DNA of 64,000 nt from Bog-159 sp035499555. Its GTDB lineage: Bacteria; Acidobacteriota; Terriglobia; Bryobacterales; Bryobacteraceae. Numbering within the stretch: the first letter of the stretch is position 1; every line of letters starts with the position of its first letter. A program made the position numbers and the translations under genes. The notes beneath the pieces were generated by a model that saw nothing but the letters and a program-made list of their open reading frames with translations, was not told where the DNA came from and searched no databases. This document shows positions 52,770 to 61,267 of the stretch, piece after piece. The stretch covers positions 62,001 through 126,000 of the forward strand of contig DATJYO010000046.1 in assembly GCA_035499555.1 (NCBI GenBank). Reading direction: 5' to 3'.

Positions 52770-54542
52770 TCACTTCTGGCCCAACAGAGGCATCAGTTCG
52801 GGGAGCGGAACCGCACCTTGCTTTAGAGCTCGATCGTGGAATTCGGTCGGATTGAACGCGGCGCCCTGCGCTTTCCGGTACTTCTCGCGCGCCGCCAGCC
52901 ATCCCCGCCAGCCCACGAAGTAGGCCGGCAGTTGCGCCGAGGAGAGCTTGGCGCGCTGCAGTTTGGCGGCCGCTTCCTCGTGTTCCTGGAATGTCTGCCG
53001 CTCCATCAGGTCCAGTGCCTCCTGGTCCGACATGTTGAGCATCTGCAGGCGTATGTCCAGGATCGCGTTGGCGATCACGCGCAGCTCCTCTTTTGCGAAG
53101 GTCAGGCGCAGCTCGCGGGAGTCGTCCAGGTATCCGCCGTCCAGCATGGCCTCGGTGGCATACTCCGCCCAGCCTTCGATGTACGGCGTATTGCCGTACA
53201 AGGCACGCAGCAGCCGCCGCGTCGGCGGTTGGATCTGATTGGCATATTCGAACTGCACGTAATGCCCGGGAATAGCTTCGTGCAGCGTCAACAGCTTCAG
53301 CTTGTAGAAGTTGTATTCCCGCAGTTTGGATTCGACGCGGCTCTGATTCCAGTCCGCTGGAATGGGAGTAATCCAGTAGAAGGCGCCCAGGTTCGGCTCC
53401 AGCGGCGGCGCCGGATCGAAGCCGCCCACCGCGTAGATGCCGCGCATGAACGCGGGCGTGGGGATCACCTGCAGGTTCGATTGCGGCGGCAGCGTGACCA
53501 GATGTTTCTGCGCCACAAACCGGCGGGCCTCATCCAGGTCCGCCCTGGCGTCGTCCAGGTAAGAGGCAGCCGTGGAGTGGCGGCCGGCGATCTGGTCGAG
53601 CACCTCCGAGATGACCCGGTTTTCGCGCTCCAGACCCGCCAGGTCCGCGTGATCCGTGTGCTGGGGAAAAAACGTGCGGTGCATGGGCAGCGCCAGCGCC
53701 AGCATGCGCGCCCGCACTTCCTGCAGTCTACGCGCGGCCATCTCCAGCACGTCGCCGGGATCCATGCCCGCCGCCAGGCTGTAGCGGAACTTGCGGGTGT
53801 ACCGGTCGCGCCCCAGGCGCCAGTCGTATTCGTCGCGTACGGTGAGGCTGGTATGCAGATAATCCTGGAATTTCCGCAAGGCGTCCAGCGCTCCTTGCGC
53901 CGCGCGATCGTAATCCGCACGGAGGTTGGCGGGCGCCGCGGCGCGTATGGTCTTGTCCACCAACTCGATGTTGCCTTCGTTTTCCTCGCCTGCCACCTGC
54001 GTCCATAGGGCCGGCGCGGAGACCAGGTTGGTGCTGGCCTGGTCGAACAGCAACGGCAGGCGCTGGAGCCGCGCGATGATCTGCTGGATGCGCGTGGCGA
54101 GCGGCGCGTAATGGAGCGTCAGCGGCGCAAACAGCGCGTTGCCGGCCATCTCCACGTACACGGTGGGATCGTGCAGGTAGCTCTGCGTCTCCTCCAGGTC
54201 CAGCAACTGCAAAGCCAGCTGATTCTGAATGATGTCGTAATCGGCGCGGGATTCGGCGCTGAGCGTATCCGGCTTGACCTGGTTCCGCAGCCTCTCCCGG
54301 AACCGCTGATAATATTCCCGCTGATGATCGATCGATGCCGGACTCATGTCGTCGAGCCGCTCATCCAGATTCTGTCCCTGATAGTGGTGCAGCCCCGCGG
54401 CCGTGGCGGCCACCGGCGAGAAGGACAACGAAGAGTACACGTACTCCTCGGCGAGCTTCGAGAAATCGCGTTCCGGAGAACCGCATCCGGCGGCGGTCAG
54501 GGTCAATATCATGAGGAGGAACCTCGCCTCCAACGGGCGCAT
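52770..54542 (-). CDS. DUF885-family lipoprotein, putative zinc metallopeptidase
   Basis: A DUF885 protein of 590 residues with a lipoprotein signal (LLMILTLTAAGC, lipid attachment at the Cys). The metal-binding motif HEAIPGH is at about residues 420-426, with a downstream Glu in PYIEGWAEYATEAML. The fold resembles M3/M32-like helical metallopeptidases, and homologues are annotated as putative peptidases. Peptidase activity has not been inferred from anything beyond the motif. The gene is separated from lepB by 54 bases and reads the same way. Confidence 0.88.
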   Translation of the reverse strand: MRPLEARFLLMILTLTAAGCGSPERDFSKLAEEYVYSSLSFSPVAATAAGLHHYQGQNLDERLDDMSPASIDHQREYYQRFRERLRNQVKPDTLSAESRADYDIIQNQLALQLLDLEETQSYLHDPTVYVEMAGNALFAPLTLHYAPLATRIQQIIARLQRLPLLFDQASTNLVSAPALWTQVAGEENEGNIELVDKTIRAAAPANLRADYDRAAQGALDALRKFQDYLHTSLTVRDEYDWRLGRDRYTRKFRYSLAAGMDPGDVLEMAARRLQEVRARMLALALPMHRTFFPQHTDHADLAGLERENRVISEVLDQIAGRHSTAASYLDDARADLDEARRFVAQKHLVTLPPQSNLQVIPTPAFMRGIYAVGGFDPAPPLEPNLGAFYWITPIPADWNQSRVESKLREYNFYKLKLLTLHEAIPGHYVQFEYANQIQPPTRRLLRALYGNTPYIEGWAEYATEAMLDGGYLDDSRELRLTFAKEELRVIANAILDIRLQMLNMSDQEALDLMERQTFQEHEEAAAKLQRAKLSSAQLPAYFVGWRGWLAAREKYRKAQGAAFNPTEFHDRALKQGAVPLPELMPLLGQK

Positions 54543-54551
54543 GGTTCGATC

Positions 54552-54839
54552 TTACAGGAAACGCGCGCCGCCGGTTGCCCGGCGCACCGCAGGCCGCGCC
54601 GGCGCCGTCACCGGATCGCGCCGGTGCCGCAGACGCAATGCACGCATGGCGCGCAGGGTCTCCGCGGTGCCGGCGTTGGCCCGCGCCACGATCCCGTGCT
54701 CGCCGATGATGCAGGCCCACAAAAGCGCTACCCCAACGGCGATGGACGCCAGGCCCGGTCCCGTTATCTTCGCAATCGTCACGCCGCGGCTCTCCTGGAT
54801 CGAAACGGGTCCTTTGCATGTCACATGCCGGGCGCCCAT
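54552..54839 (-). CDS. putative small membrane protein
   Basis: A possible protein of 95 residues in the stretch between the DUF885 gene and the redoxin gene. It has one plausible membrane segment (ITGPGLASIAVGVALLWACII) followed by a basic tail with many Arg (RAMRALRLRHRRDP). The ATG at 54839 touches a GGGAG element with no spacer, so the start is doubtful. Codon use is neighbour-like. The rest of the 412-base gap holds nothing else recognisable. Confidence 0.42.
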   Translation of the reverse strand: MGARHVTCKGPVSIQESRGVTIAKITGPGLASIAVGVALLWACIIGEHGIVARANAGTAETLRAMRALRLRHRRDPVTAPARPAVRRATGGARFL

Positions 54840-54954
54840 CTCCCTTGTAATCAGCGATCGGGGCCCTCCAGGGATGTGCCTGGCACGCACATGCGGGCCA
54901 TAACCTGCACTCCCCGCCGGGACCGCCCGCCTCGCTCGCGCTAAACTGAAATCG

Positions 54955-55458
54955 ATGGGAGCTTTCAAGCAGAAGGAAATCCTGCGTTCCGGCAATCCGG
55001 CCCCCGGGTTCCGGCTGCAGCGTCTGCAGGATGGCGCCACCGTCGCGGATCGCGCGGGTCTGTTGCGCGACGGGCCTGTTCTGCTGGCCTTCTTCAAAGC
55101 CTCGTGCCCGGTCTGCCAGATGACCTTGCCTTTCCTGGAACGGATTCATCGTGGGCATGCGCCGGGCGCGATCAATATCTACGGGGTTTCCCAGGACGAT
55201 GCGGAGACTACCCGCGAGTTCTGCGCGGAGTTCCGTATCAGCTTTCCAATGCTGCTCGATACCGAAGAGAGCGGTTATCCGGCCAGCAATGCCTACCAGA
55301 TCTCCCACGTCCCGTCGCTGTTCCTGTTGTCGCCGGATGGAACCGTGGCGTGGAGCCTGGAGGGTTTCAATAAGCGGGAATTCCAGGCCCTGGCCGGGCA
55401 GGTCGGAGTGACGCCTTTCCGGGCGGGTGAAAACGTGCCGGAGTGGAAGGCAGGTTGA
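54955..55458 (+). CDS. thioredoxin-fold redoxin (AhpC/TSA type)
   Basis: The 167-residue protein has a thioredoxin fold with a CPVC active site (Cys51 and Cys54 in FFKASCPVCQM). The cis-Pro loop is ISHVPSLFLL. The layout (GNPAPGFRLQRLQDG, then VLLAFFKASCP) is that of TlpA/ResA-like and peroxiredoxin-like redoxins. There is no signal peptide, so it should act in the cytoplasm. The substrate is unknown. NuoI follows 64 bases downstream. Confidence 0.88.
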   Translation: MGAFKQKEILRSGNPAPGFRLQRLQDGATVADRAGLLRDGPVLLAFFKASCPVCQMTLPFLERIHRGHAPGAINIYGVSQDDAETTREFCAEFRISFPMLLDTEESGYPASNAYQISHVPSLFLLSPDGTVAWSLEGFNKREFQALAGQVGVTPFRAGENVPEWKAG

Positions 55459-55522
55459 GGCTCCAAGAATTGAACTCCCGTCGGGAGTTGCGCGCAGCTA
55501 GGGAATGAACAGAGGGATCGCA

Positions 55523-56023
55523 ATGGCTAATAAACTCGACATACTGGGTTCCGCCGCGGCCATCGCCAAGGGCATGGGCGTCACTTTCAAGGAGATGATG
55601 TCTCCCACGGTGACCGAGAATTATCCGGACGAGCCGCCCAAGGTGCAGGAACGCTATCGCGGCGTTCACGTTCTGCAGCGCGACGCCAACGGCCTGGAAA
55701 AATGCGTGGCCTGTTTTCTGTGCGCAGCGGCCTGTCCTTCCAATTGCATCTACATCGAAGCCGCGGAGAACACCGCGCAGACGCGCATCAGCGGGGGCGA
55801 ACGCTACGCCAAGGTCTACAACATCGATTACAACCGCTGTATCTTCTGCGGGTATTGCGTAGAGGCCTGTCCCACCGACGCCATCACGCACGGGCACGGA
55901 TTCGAGGTCGCCAGCTTCAATACGGCGACCCTGGTGAAGCGCAAAGAAGACATGCTCGCGCCCATACCCGAAGGGGCGCACCCGCCGGCAGTGACGCCGC
56001 AGCCCGCGGCCGCCGCGCACTAA
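55523..56023 (+). CDS. nuoI: NADH-quinone oxidoreductase subunit I (two [4Fe-4S] ferredoxin)
   Basis: The 166-residue protein has two ferredoxin motifs, CVACFLCAAACP (from Cys61, with a following Cys) and CIFCGYCVEACP. Between them lies the conserved ISGGERYAKVYNIDYNRC. The N-terminal IAKGMGVTFKEMM helix is typical of NuoI, which links clusters N6a and N6b in complex I. No other nuo gene is adjacent; nuoB lies 53 kb away in this window. ATG at 55523 has AGAGGGA upstream; ATG at 55505 is an alternative. The acidic/Ala-rich tail is an extension. Confidence 0.9.
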   Translation: MANKLDILGSAAAIAKGMGVTFKEMMSPTVTENYPDEPPKVQERYRGVHVLQRDANGLEKCVACFLCAAACPSNCIYIEAAENTAQTRISGGERYAKVYNIDYNRCIFCGYCVEACPTDAITHGHGFEVASFNTATLVKRKEDMLAPIPEGAHPPAVTPQPAAAAH

Positions 56024-56035
56024 GCCCGCCAGACG

Positions 56036-56827
56036 TCAATGATGGGCAGGCGGCGCCGTAACCGGCTCAGCCTTCTTGGCGTCCTCCTTCTTCCCATCGC
56101 CGTCGTCCGCCTTCTCGAGGTATTGCACCACCACCGAAATGCGGCGATTGGAGGGGTCCTCGGGAGCGGCCGGCTTGCGTAGCCGCTGATCCGCGTAGCC
56201 CCGCACCTGCGAGATCTGCCGCGGGCCCAGGCCGTTGTCCTGCATCATGCGGCGCGCGGCGTTGGCGCGGTCGGCGGACAGTTCCCAGTTGCTGTAGTTG
56301 CCGTGGCCCGCGAACGGCTTCGAGTCGGTGTGGCCCTCGATCGACACGGTGTTGGGCAGTTTGCCCAGCTCCTGCGCCAGCATGATCAGGATCTGCCGGC
56401 CGTCCTCGCTCGGCTCGGCCTCGCCGCTCGCAAAAAACGTGCCTTTCTCGCTCTCCATCAATTCGATCCGCAGGCCCTCGGCGGTCACCGTCATTTCGAT
56501 CTGATTCTTGAGCTTTTCGAAATCCGAAATCTTGCGCACCGACTTCTGCAATTCATCCTTGAGCCTGTTCATGTTCTCCTTGGTCAAGGTGAAATTGTCG
56601 CCCGCGCCGGTCTTTCCGCTGCCGACTTTCTTGGATGTGCCGGTGGGGTCCTTGAAGTAACCGCCTACCGCCTCCCGGATCTGTTTGCTGCTGTTCAGCA
56701 GCCACAGGACGATGAACAGCGCCATCATGGCCGTGACAAAGTCGGCATAAGCCACCTTCCACGCACCGCCGTGATGGCCGCCGTGTACGGCCTTCTTCTT
56801 GATGACGATGATGGGACGGGCTGCCAT
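56036..56827 (-). CDS. motB: flagellar stator protein MotB
   Basis: MotB of 263 residues. The single membrane segment contains the proton-channel Asp29 (KVAYADFVTAMMALFIVLWL). The plug and linker follow, then a peptidoglycan-binding OmpA domain (NTVSIEGHTDSKPF, NWELSADRANAARRMM and NRRISVVVQYLE). It forms the stator with MotA, encoded 12 bases upstream. An acidic/Lys-rich tail ends the protein. The Asp identity suggests a proton-driven stator, but ion choice is not settled by this residue alone. Confidence 0.94.
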   Translation of the reverse strand: MAARPIIVIKKKAVHGGHHGGAWKVAYADFVTAMMALFIVLWLLNSSKQIREAVGGYFKDPTGTSKKVGSGKTGAGDNFTLTKENMNRLKDELQKSVRKISDFEKLKNQIEMTVTAEGLRIELMESEKGTFFASGEAEPSEDGRQILIMLAQELGKLPNTVSIEGHTDSKPFAGHGNYSNWELSADRANAARRMMQDNGLGPRQISQVRGYADQRLRKPAAPEDPSNRRISVVVQYLEKADDGDGKKEDAKKAEPVTAPPAHH

Positions 56828-56839
56828 GGCCAGTATCCG

Positions 56840-57712
56840 CTAAGCCGCGGCGGCCTCCGGCGCCTTCTTGCGGCAAAGCTTCTCCAATTCCTGGAAGCCC
56901 GGCCGCACCGTTCCGGGTACGGCGCGCCGCCCGATCTCCACCGCCAGGATCGGCGCGGTCCCCTTGATGAACGCATTCATGGCCACGCGCAGAACCTGAT
57001 AGTAGGCGTGCTCCTCGTCCGCGGTCTTGCTCATATTAGATGCCAGGGGTCCCAACAGGCCATAACACAACAGGATTCCCAGAAAAGTCCCGACCAGTGC
57101 CGCGGCCACTTTGTGGCCGATCTCCTCCGGCGGCCCGCCCAGGGCGCCCATGGTGATCACCACTCCCAGCACCGCGGCCACGATCCCCAGGCCCGGCAGC
57201 GAGTCGGCCACCGTGCTGAGCGCGGCCACCGGCTGGGTGGCTTCGTGATGGTGGACGTCCATGTCCGACTCCATCATCTGATCGATATCGAAAGGCTCCA
57301 CCGCCCCGCTGCTGGCCGTACGCAGCGTGTCGCAGATGAAATCCAAAACGTGGTGGTCCTTCATGATGACTGGAAAGGCGGTGAAGGTTTTGCTCTTGGA
57401 TGGCTCCTCCAGGTCCGCCTCGATCGCCGACAGGCCCTCCCGCCGCGAACGGTTGAACAGATCGAAGAGCAGTTTCAGGGAATCGAGATAACGCTGGCGG
57501 GTGTACTTCGATCCGCTGAAGACGCCCGTCAACCCGTTGATCATCTTCTTCAGGATGTACGGCGGATTCGAAATGAGCACCGTGCCGGCCGCCGCCCCGG
57601 CGATGATGACCAGTTCGGCGGGCTGCAGCAGCACGTGCAGATTGCCTTTCTCCATCAGGTACCCGCCCACGATCGCGCCGAAAACCACTACGATTCCAAT
57701 GATTGCGAACAT
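56840..57712 (-). CDS. motA: flagellar stator protein MotA
   Basis: MotA of 290 residues with four membrane segments. Hallmarks: GAIVGGYLMEKGNLHVLLQPAE, the cytoplasmic loop with ARR/charged residues (NRSRREGLSAIEADLE), and the last two segments with VADSLPGLGIVAAVLGVVITMG, here quoted as DSLPGLGIVAAVLGVVI, and GTFLGILLCYGLLGPLA. ATG at 57712 is chosen because the MFAIIGIVVV start is typical. It is co-transcribed with the PAS-GGDEF gene upstream (11-base gap) and motB downstream. No other flagellar genes are in this window. Confidence 0.93.
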   Translation of the reverse strand: MFAIIGIVVVFGAIVGGYLMEKGNLHVLLQPAELVIIAGAAAGTVLISNPPYILKKMINGLTGVFSGSKYTRQRYLDSLKLLFDLFNRSRREGLSAIEADLEEPSKSKTFTAFPVIMKDHHVLDFICDTLRTASSGAVEPFDIDQMMESDMDVHHHEATQPVAALSTVADSLPGLGIVAAVLGVVITMGALGGPPEEIGHKVAAALVGTFLGILLCYGLLGPLASNMSKTADEEHAYYQVLRVAMNAFIKGTAPILAVEIGRRAVPGTVRPGFQELEKLCRKKAPEAAAA

Positions 57713-57723
57713 GAATATCTGCC

Positions 57724-58629
57724 TCAAATCACCAGCAGCGAATCCGGCCCTTGCGCGCGGCCGGCCTCCAAGGCCCGGCTGGCGCGCTCGACCAGGGATT
57801 CCGCCGTGTCGTCCGGCTCCACCATGGCGCCGCCCATCGATACCGTGACCGACAGGCGATCGCCCCACCACGGAACGGCGGCCATTTTAACCAGGCTTTG
57901 CAGCCTTCCCGCGCAGGCGGCCAGCGCCCCGCCATAGTCGCAGGAAACCACCACCATGAACCCGCCCTCCCGCCACATGCCGGCGGTGTCGCTGGGCCGT
58001 ATACCGCCCGCGATCGTCTGGCCCGCGGCGTACATCACGGCATTCACGGCCTGGTAGCCGTCGGATAGCCGCAGCCGCTCCATGTCATCGACGGCCGCGC
58101 GAAGTATGCCGAACTTCCGCTGCGAAGTACCGAACTCCTGTATGGCGTCCCGCACGGCCTCCAGCATGGCGTCCCGGTCCGGCAGATCCGTGATCGCGTC
58201 CCGCGCATGGCGGACATCGCGCCGCCCGCCGCCGGTCCCTTCCGCCACATAGGGACGGCGGCTGAAGAATTCCGCCGAACCCACGATCGCCCCAGACTCG
58301 TCCCGCACCGGCATGGCCCGCACCTCCACCGCGATGCGCTGGCCTTCCTTGTGGCGCAGGAAAACGTCGGTCTGCCGGAGCCGGCCGTCGGCGATGGTGC
58401 GCGCCAACGGACAGCCGGAGCCGCATAGGATGTTTGAGTCCCGATCGCAGTGCATCAGGATATTGTCGTGGCAGAATCGTCCGATCACCTCCTGGCCCAG
58501 ATACCCGGTGATCTCCTCCGCCGCGCGGTTCCAGAAAACGATCCGGCGTTCCTGGTCCACCAGATACACACCGACCGGTACGTTCTCGAGAACCGTGCGA
58601 TAGATCTCAGGGTTCGATTCCAGCCGCAT
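57724..58629 (-). CDS. PAS-domain protein with degenerate GGDEF domain
   Basis: The protein of 301 residues has an N-terminal PAS domain (LENVPVGVYLVDQERRIVFW, then Cys-bearing HCDRDSNILCGSGCPLA). A GGDEF-like domain follows (about residues 145-301). The signature is degraded: the core reads MWREGGFMVVV, missing the Asp-Glu pair, so it should not make cyclic di-GMP. It may instead sense or bind the nucleotide. It heads an operon with motA and motB, so it is likely to influence motility. ATG at 58629 has AGGG upstream; ATG at 58650 is possible. Confidence 0.86.
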   Translation of the reverse strand: MRLESNPEIYRTVLENVPVGVYLVDQERRIVFWNRAAEEITGYLGQEVIGRFCHDNILMHCDRDSNILCGSGCPLARTIADGRLRQTDVFLRHKEGQRIAVEVRAMPVRDESGAIVGSAEFFSRRPYVAEGTGGGRRDVRHARDAITDLPDRDAMLEAVRDAIQEFGTSQRKFGILRAAVDDMERLRLSDGYQAVNAVMYAAGQTIAGGIRPSDTAGMWREGGFMVVVSCDYGGALAACAGRLQSLVKMAAVPWWGDRLSVTVSMGGAMVEPDDTAESLVERASRALEAGRAQGPDSLLVI

Positions 58630-58683
58630 GCCGCCACCCTGATCTACCATCGGCGGATCGGCGGCCAGCCTGTAGCCGGCCGT

Positions 58684-59475
58684 TTAGTCCAGCGGCAGTG
58701 AGGAGACGAAGAGCTTTTCCGGCCGCCGCACTTCCACTTTCAGCTTCTCGCCCAGCGACAGGTTGCCGCCCAGCGTGACCGTGTAGTACGACCGCAGCAC
58801 CTCAAAGATCGCCGCCCCCGGCGCCATGCTGCTGTTTCTCTTCATGTTCCGCACGTTGAACGAGGCGCCGCCGGTCTGCCGCGCCAGGCTCTCCATCAAC
58901 GAGCGTTCATTGCCCATCACGTACACCGGATAAATGGAGACGCCGTTCTTGCGGGCCAGCCGGATCACTTCCTTCTCGTCCATGCGGCTGTAGCCCTCTA
59001 CGCCCGCCGTGAGCAGCAGGATCGTGCGGCGGAAGGTGCTCGATTCGAAGCCGCCGTCCACCGCCGCGTAGATCGCGTCCAGCACGTGCGGCGAGTTCCC
59101 GTATTTCACCTGCGACACGGCGCGGTTGAGGAGTTGCTTGCTGGAGGTGAAGTCCTGGATCAGGTCCGCCGACGAATGAAAAGCCACCAGCGCCATCTGT
59201 TCTTTCGGCTGCAACTGGCCGATCAGTTCACCGGCCAGCGGGCGCACCATCTCGCCCACCAGGCTGGTATCCAGCAGCATCATGATGTCCAGCGTGGTGT
59301 GGGTGAACTCGGCGGCTTCCACGGTCCGCGGCGTCTTGTCGTCCAGCACCGAAAAATCCGCGGCCTGCAGGTTGGGCACCACCACTCCGGACTTCGGATC
59401 GACCACCGTCACCAGGACCCGGGTGGCGCCTGCCAGCGCCGAGACGATCAGCAGAAAAGCGGCCAGCAATCGCAT
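58684..59475 (-). CDS. exported VWA-domain protein (VWFA-related acidobacterial family)
   Basis: The 263-residue protein has a signal peptide (MRLLAAFLLIVSALAGATR), a short Ig-like leader (VDPKSGVVVPNLQAADFSVL) and a von Willebrand A domain of about 190 residues. The MIDAS start is degenerate: DTSLVGEM in place of DxSxS. The layout matches a family named for its abundance in acidobacteria, which is among the better taxonomic clues here. Partners and function are unknown. Confidence 0.88.
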   Translation of the reverse strand: MRLLAAFLLIVSALAGATRVLVTVVDPKSGVVVPNLQAADFSVLDDKTPRTVEAAEFTHTTLDIMMLLDTSLVGEMVRPLAGELIGQLQPKEQMALVAFHSSADLIQDFTSSKQLLNRAVSQVKYGNSPHVLDAIYAAVDGGFESSTFRRTILLLTAGVEGYSRMDEKEVIRLARKNGVSIYPVYVMGNERSLMESLARQTGGASFNVRNMKRNSSMAPGAAIFEVLRSYYTVTLGGNLSLGEKLKVEVRRPEKLFVSSLPLD

Positions 59476-59556
59476 GGTCTCAGCATCTCACAATTTACAA
59501 CCGGGGACTTGACAGAAAGCGAATAAAAGGCGAATATAGCCAAGAGGATTCCAACC

Positions 59557-60060
59557 ATGATACGTGACGCTCTGCTCCCTGAATTCGACCACGAAATGGC
59601 CAATACCCGTAAAGTCCTGGAACGCTGCCCGGAGGAAAAGTTCGGCTGGAAGCCGCACCCGAAGTCCTTTGCCATGGGTGCGCTGGCCACCCACATCGTC
59701 AACATGACCGGGTGGACGGTGGACACCATGGCCCACGACTCGTTCGATATAGCGCCGCCCGGCGCGCCGCCGTATAAAGAAGAGCCGCTGGCCGCCACCG
59801 CCGAGCTGCTGGCCCGGTTCGATCGGAACGTGACTGCCGCGCGCAACGCTTTGGCCAATGCCACGGATGCCCAGTTCGGCGCCACCTGGTCGCTGCTCTC
59901 GGGCGGCCAGACCCTGTTCAGCATGCCCCGCATCGCCTGCATCCGTGGCTTCGTGATGAACCATTGCATCCACCATCGCGCGCAACTGACCGTCTACCTG
60001 CGGCTGAATGACGTTGCCGTGCCCGCCCTGTACGGACCGTCCGCCGACGAGCAGTTCTAG
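59557..60060 (+). CDS. DinB-family protein
   Basis: A helical-bundle protein of 167 residues of the DinB/YfiT metal-binding superfamily. The metal ligands are visible as His in ATHIVNMTGW and the pair in MNHCIHHRAQLTVYL. Members act as thiol-dependent transferases or as unknown metalloproteins. Substrate cannot be predicted. The gene reads toward the DUF2007 gene 20 bases downstream. Confidence 0.9.
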   Translation: MIRDALLPEFDHEMANTRKVLERCPEEKFGWKPHPKSFAMGALATHIVNMTGWTVDTMAHDSFDIAPPGAPPYKEEPLAATAELLARFDRNVTAARNALANATDAQFGATWSLLSGGQTLFSMPRIACIRGFVMNHCIHHRAQLTVYLRLNDVAVPALYGPSADEQF

Positions 60061-60080
60061 CCCTGCGCTATGCTGGAAGC

Positions 60081-60377
60081 ATGGAGCCAGAATCGGAAGA
60101 TCAATCTCCGGACACCTCGCACCAGCTAGACACCGTGGTCCTGTTCAGCTCGTCGAACCACAACTCCGAGATGGAAGCCATGGAGATCCACAGCTTGCTG
60201 CAGGCCAATGGCATCCCGTCCGTCTTAGTAGGCACCAGCACGATTCCGGTGCTCTCGTTCGACGTGCGTGTTCCGCGTGTGGACCTGGAGGAGGCCCGGC
60301 GCGTCCTGGCCGAAGCTCAGGCCGCCGGACCGGAAGCTGCCGCCGAAGCCGAGGCGGCTTCCGAACAGAACCTTTGA
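60081..60377 (+). CDS. DUF2007-like protein
   Basis: The product of 98 residues has the DUF2007 fold (putative prokaryotic signal-transducing protein): VVLFSSSNHNSEMEAMEIHSLL quoted as SNHNSEMEAMEIHSLLQANG, then PSVLVGTSTIPVLSFDVRVP and DLEEARRVLAEA. The C-terminal 25 residues are Ala/Glu-rich. The family is small, soluble and often next to translation or membrane genes; its role is unknown. Confidence 0.8.
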   Translation: MEPESEDQSPDTSHQLDTVVLFSSSNHNSEMEAMEIHSLLQANGIPSVLVGTSTIPVLSFDVRVPRVDLEEARRVLAEAQAAGPEAAAEAEAASEQNL

Positions 60378-60399
60378 CCACCGCCATCCGCCGGAGAAC

Positions 60400-61161
60400 A
60401 TGCTGAAAAACTGGATACGGCGGCGGCTGGAAGCGGCGGGATACGTCGTATTCAACACGCGTTCGCCCGCCTATTACGCGCGCGACAGCCTGTTCACCAC
60501 CAACAACGATCACTTTCGGGCATCGCCCGATTTTCAGGCCGCCTACGCCCGTGGGGTGAAAGCCGGCGGCGGCGCCGACCCGCACATCGAGTGGCGTGTG
60601 CATGTGGCGCTATGGGCCGCCGGCGCGGCCGTCCGCGTACCGGGCGACTTCGTCGAGTGCGGAGTCAACGCCGGTTTCTTCAGCTCCGCGGTCCTCCATC
60701 ACCTGGATTGGAACCGCCTGGACAAGCGTTTCTTCCTGATCGACACGTTCGCCGGCCCGGTCGCCGCGCAATATTCCGGCGAAGAGGTCCGCGGCGGCCG
60801 CTTCGCTGCCGCTCAAGATGCCGCCGCCCGCGGCGCCTACGTAACCGATCTGGCGCGCGTGCGCGCCAATTTTGCGGAGTGGTTCCGGGTGGAAGTTGTG
60901 CAGGGCGTGGTGCCGGAAGTGTTGCCGTCAGTGCCGGTCAGCCAGGTCGCGTTCCTGCACATCGACATGAATTGCGCTTATCCCGAGCGGGCGGCGCTGG
61001 AGTACTTCTGGGGACTGCTGGCGCCCGGCGCCTTGGTGCTCTTTGACGATTACGCCTACTTCGGTTATGAGAGCCTCACCCGCGCCATCGACGAAGCCGC
61101 CCGATCGCTGGGCGCGCAGGTTCTGTCGTTGCCCACCGGGCAAGGCCTGATCGTGCGCTGA
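60400..61161 (+). CDS. TylF/MycF-type SAM-dependent methyltransferase
   Basis: A methyltransferase of 253 residues. The SAM loop is VPGDFVECGVNAGFFSSAVL, with Glu-Cys-Gly as in macrocin O-methyltransferases. A metal site is suggested by LIDTFAG, FLHIDMNCAYPERAALEYF and LFDDYAYFGYES. Members methylate sugar hydroxyls in natural products or polysaccharides. The last 21 codons are duplicated at 62299-62362, where they form a non-coding remnant. It converges on the DHOD-like gene in the presumed ancestral order. Confidence 0.87.
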   Translation: MLKNWIRRRLEAAGYVVFNTRSPAYYARDSLFTTNNDHFRASPDFQAAYARGVKAGGGADPHIEWRVHVALWAAGAAVRVPGDFVECGVNAGFFSSAVLHHLDWNRLDKRFFLIDTFAGPVAAQYSGEEVRGGRFAAAQDAAARGAYVTDLARVRANFAEWFRVEVVQGVVPEVLPSVPVSQVAFLHIDMNCAYPERAALEYFWGLLAPGALVLFDDYAYFGYESLTRAIDEAARSLGAQVLSLPTGQGLIVR

Positions 61162-61220
61162 AGCGCCTACCGCATGTTGTACGAGCTGAGCACCTTCATG
61201 TAATTGGCCTGCTCGAAGGC
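61098..61220. repeat. direct repeat, left copy (3' ends of two convergent genes)
   Basis: About 123 bases that recur at 62299-62420 with roughly three substitutions and one single-base indel. The copy spans the last 21 codons of the methyltransferase gene, its stop, and a stretch that on the minus strand encodes the C-terminus NYMKVLSSYNMR of the DHOD-like protein. Minus-strand similarity to that protein continues weakly to about 61240 (QQAVERAFEQANY). Confidence 0.85.
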
Positions 61221-61232
61221 CCGCTCGACGGC

Positions 61233-61261
61233 TTGCTGTACATACAAGATCTGTGTATACT
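61233..61261 (+). promoter_or_regulatory. promoter of the brnTA module
   Basis: TTGCTG (61233-61238) and TATACT (61256-61261) are exactly 17 bases apart. The transcription start would fall close to the GTG at 61268, so the message may be leaderless. The spacer contains an AGATCT palindrome with flanking TACA/TGTG, a possible site for autorepression by BrnA. Confidence 0.6.
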
Positions 61262-61267
61262 TGAACG

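Noticed and set aside
54361..55308. Minus-strand frame of 315 codons across the DUF885 start and the redoxin gene
   Set aside because: It covers parts of two confident genes in other frames and has no motif. Only the shorter frame at 54552-54839 was kept, as a doubtful gene.
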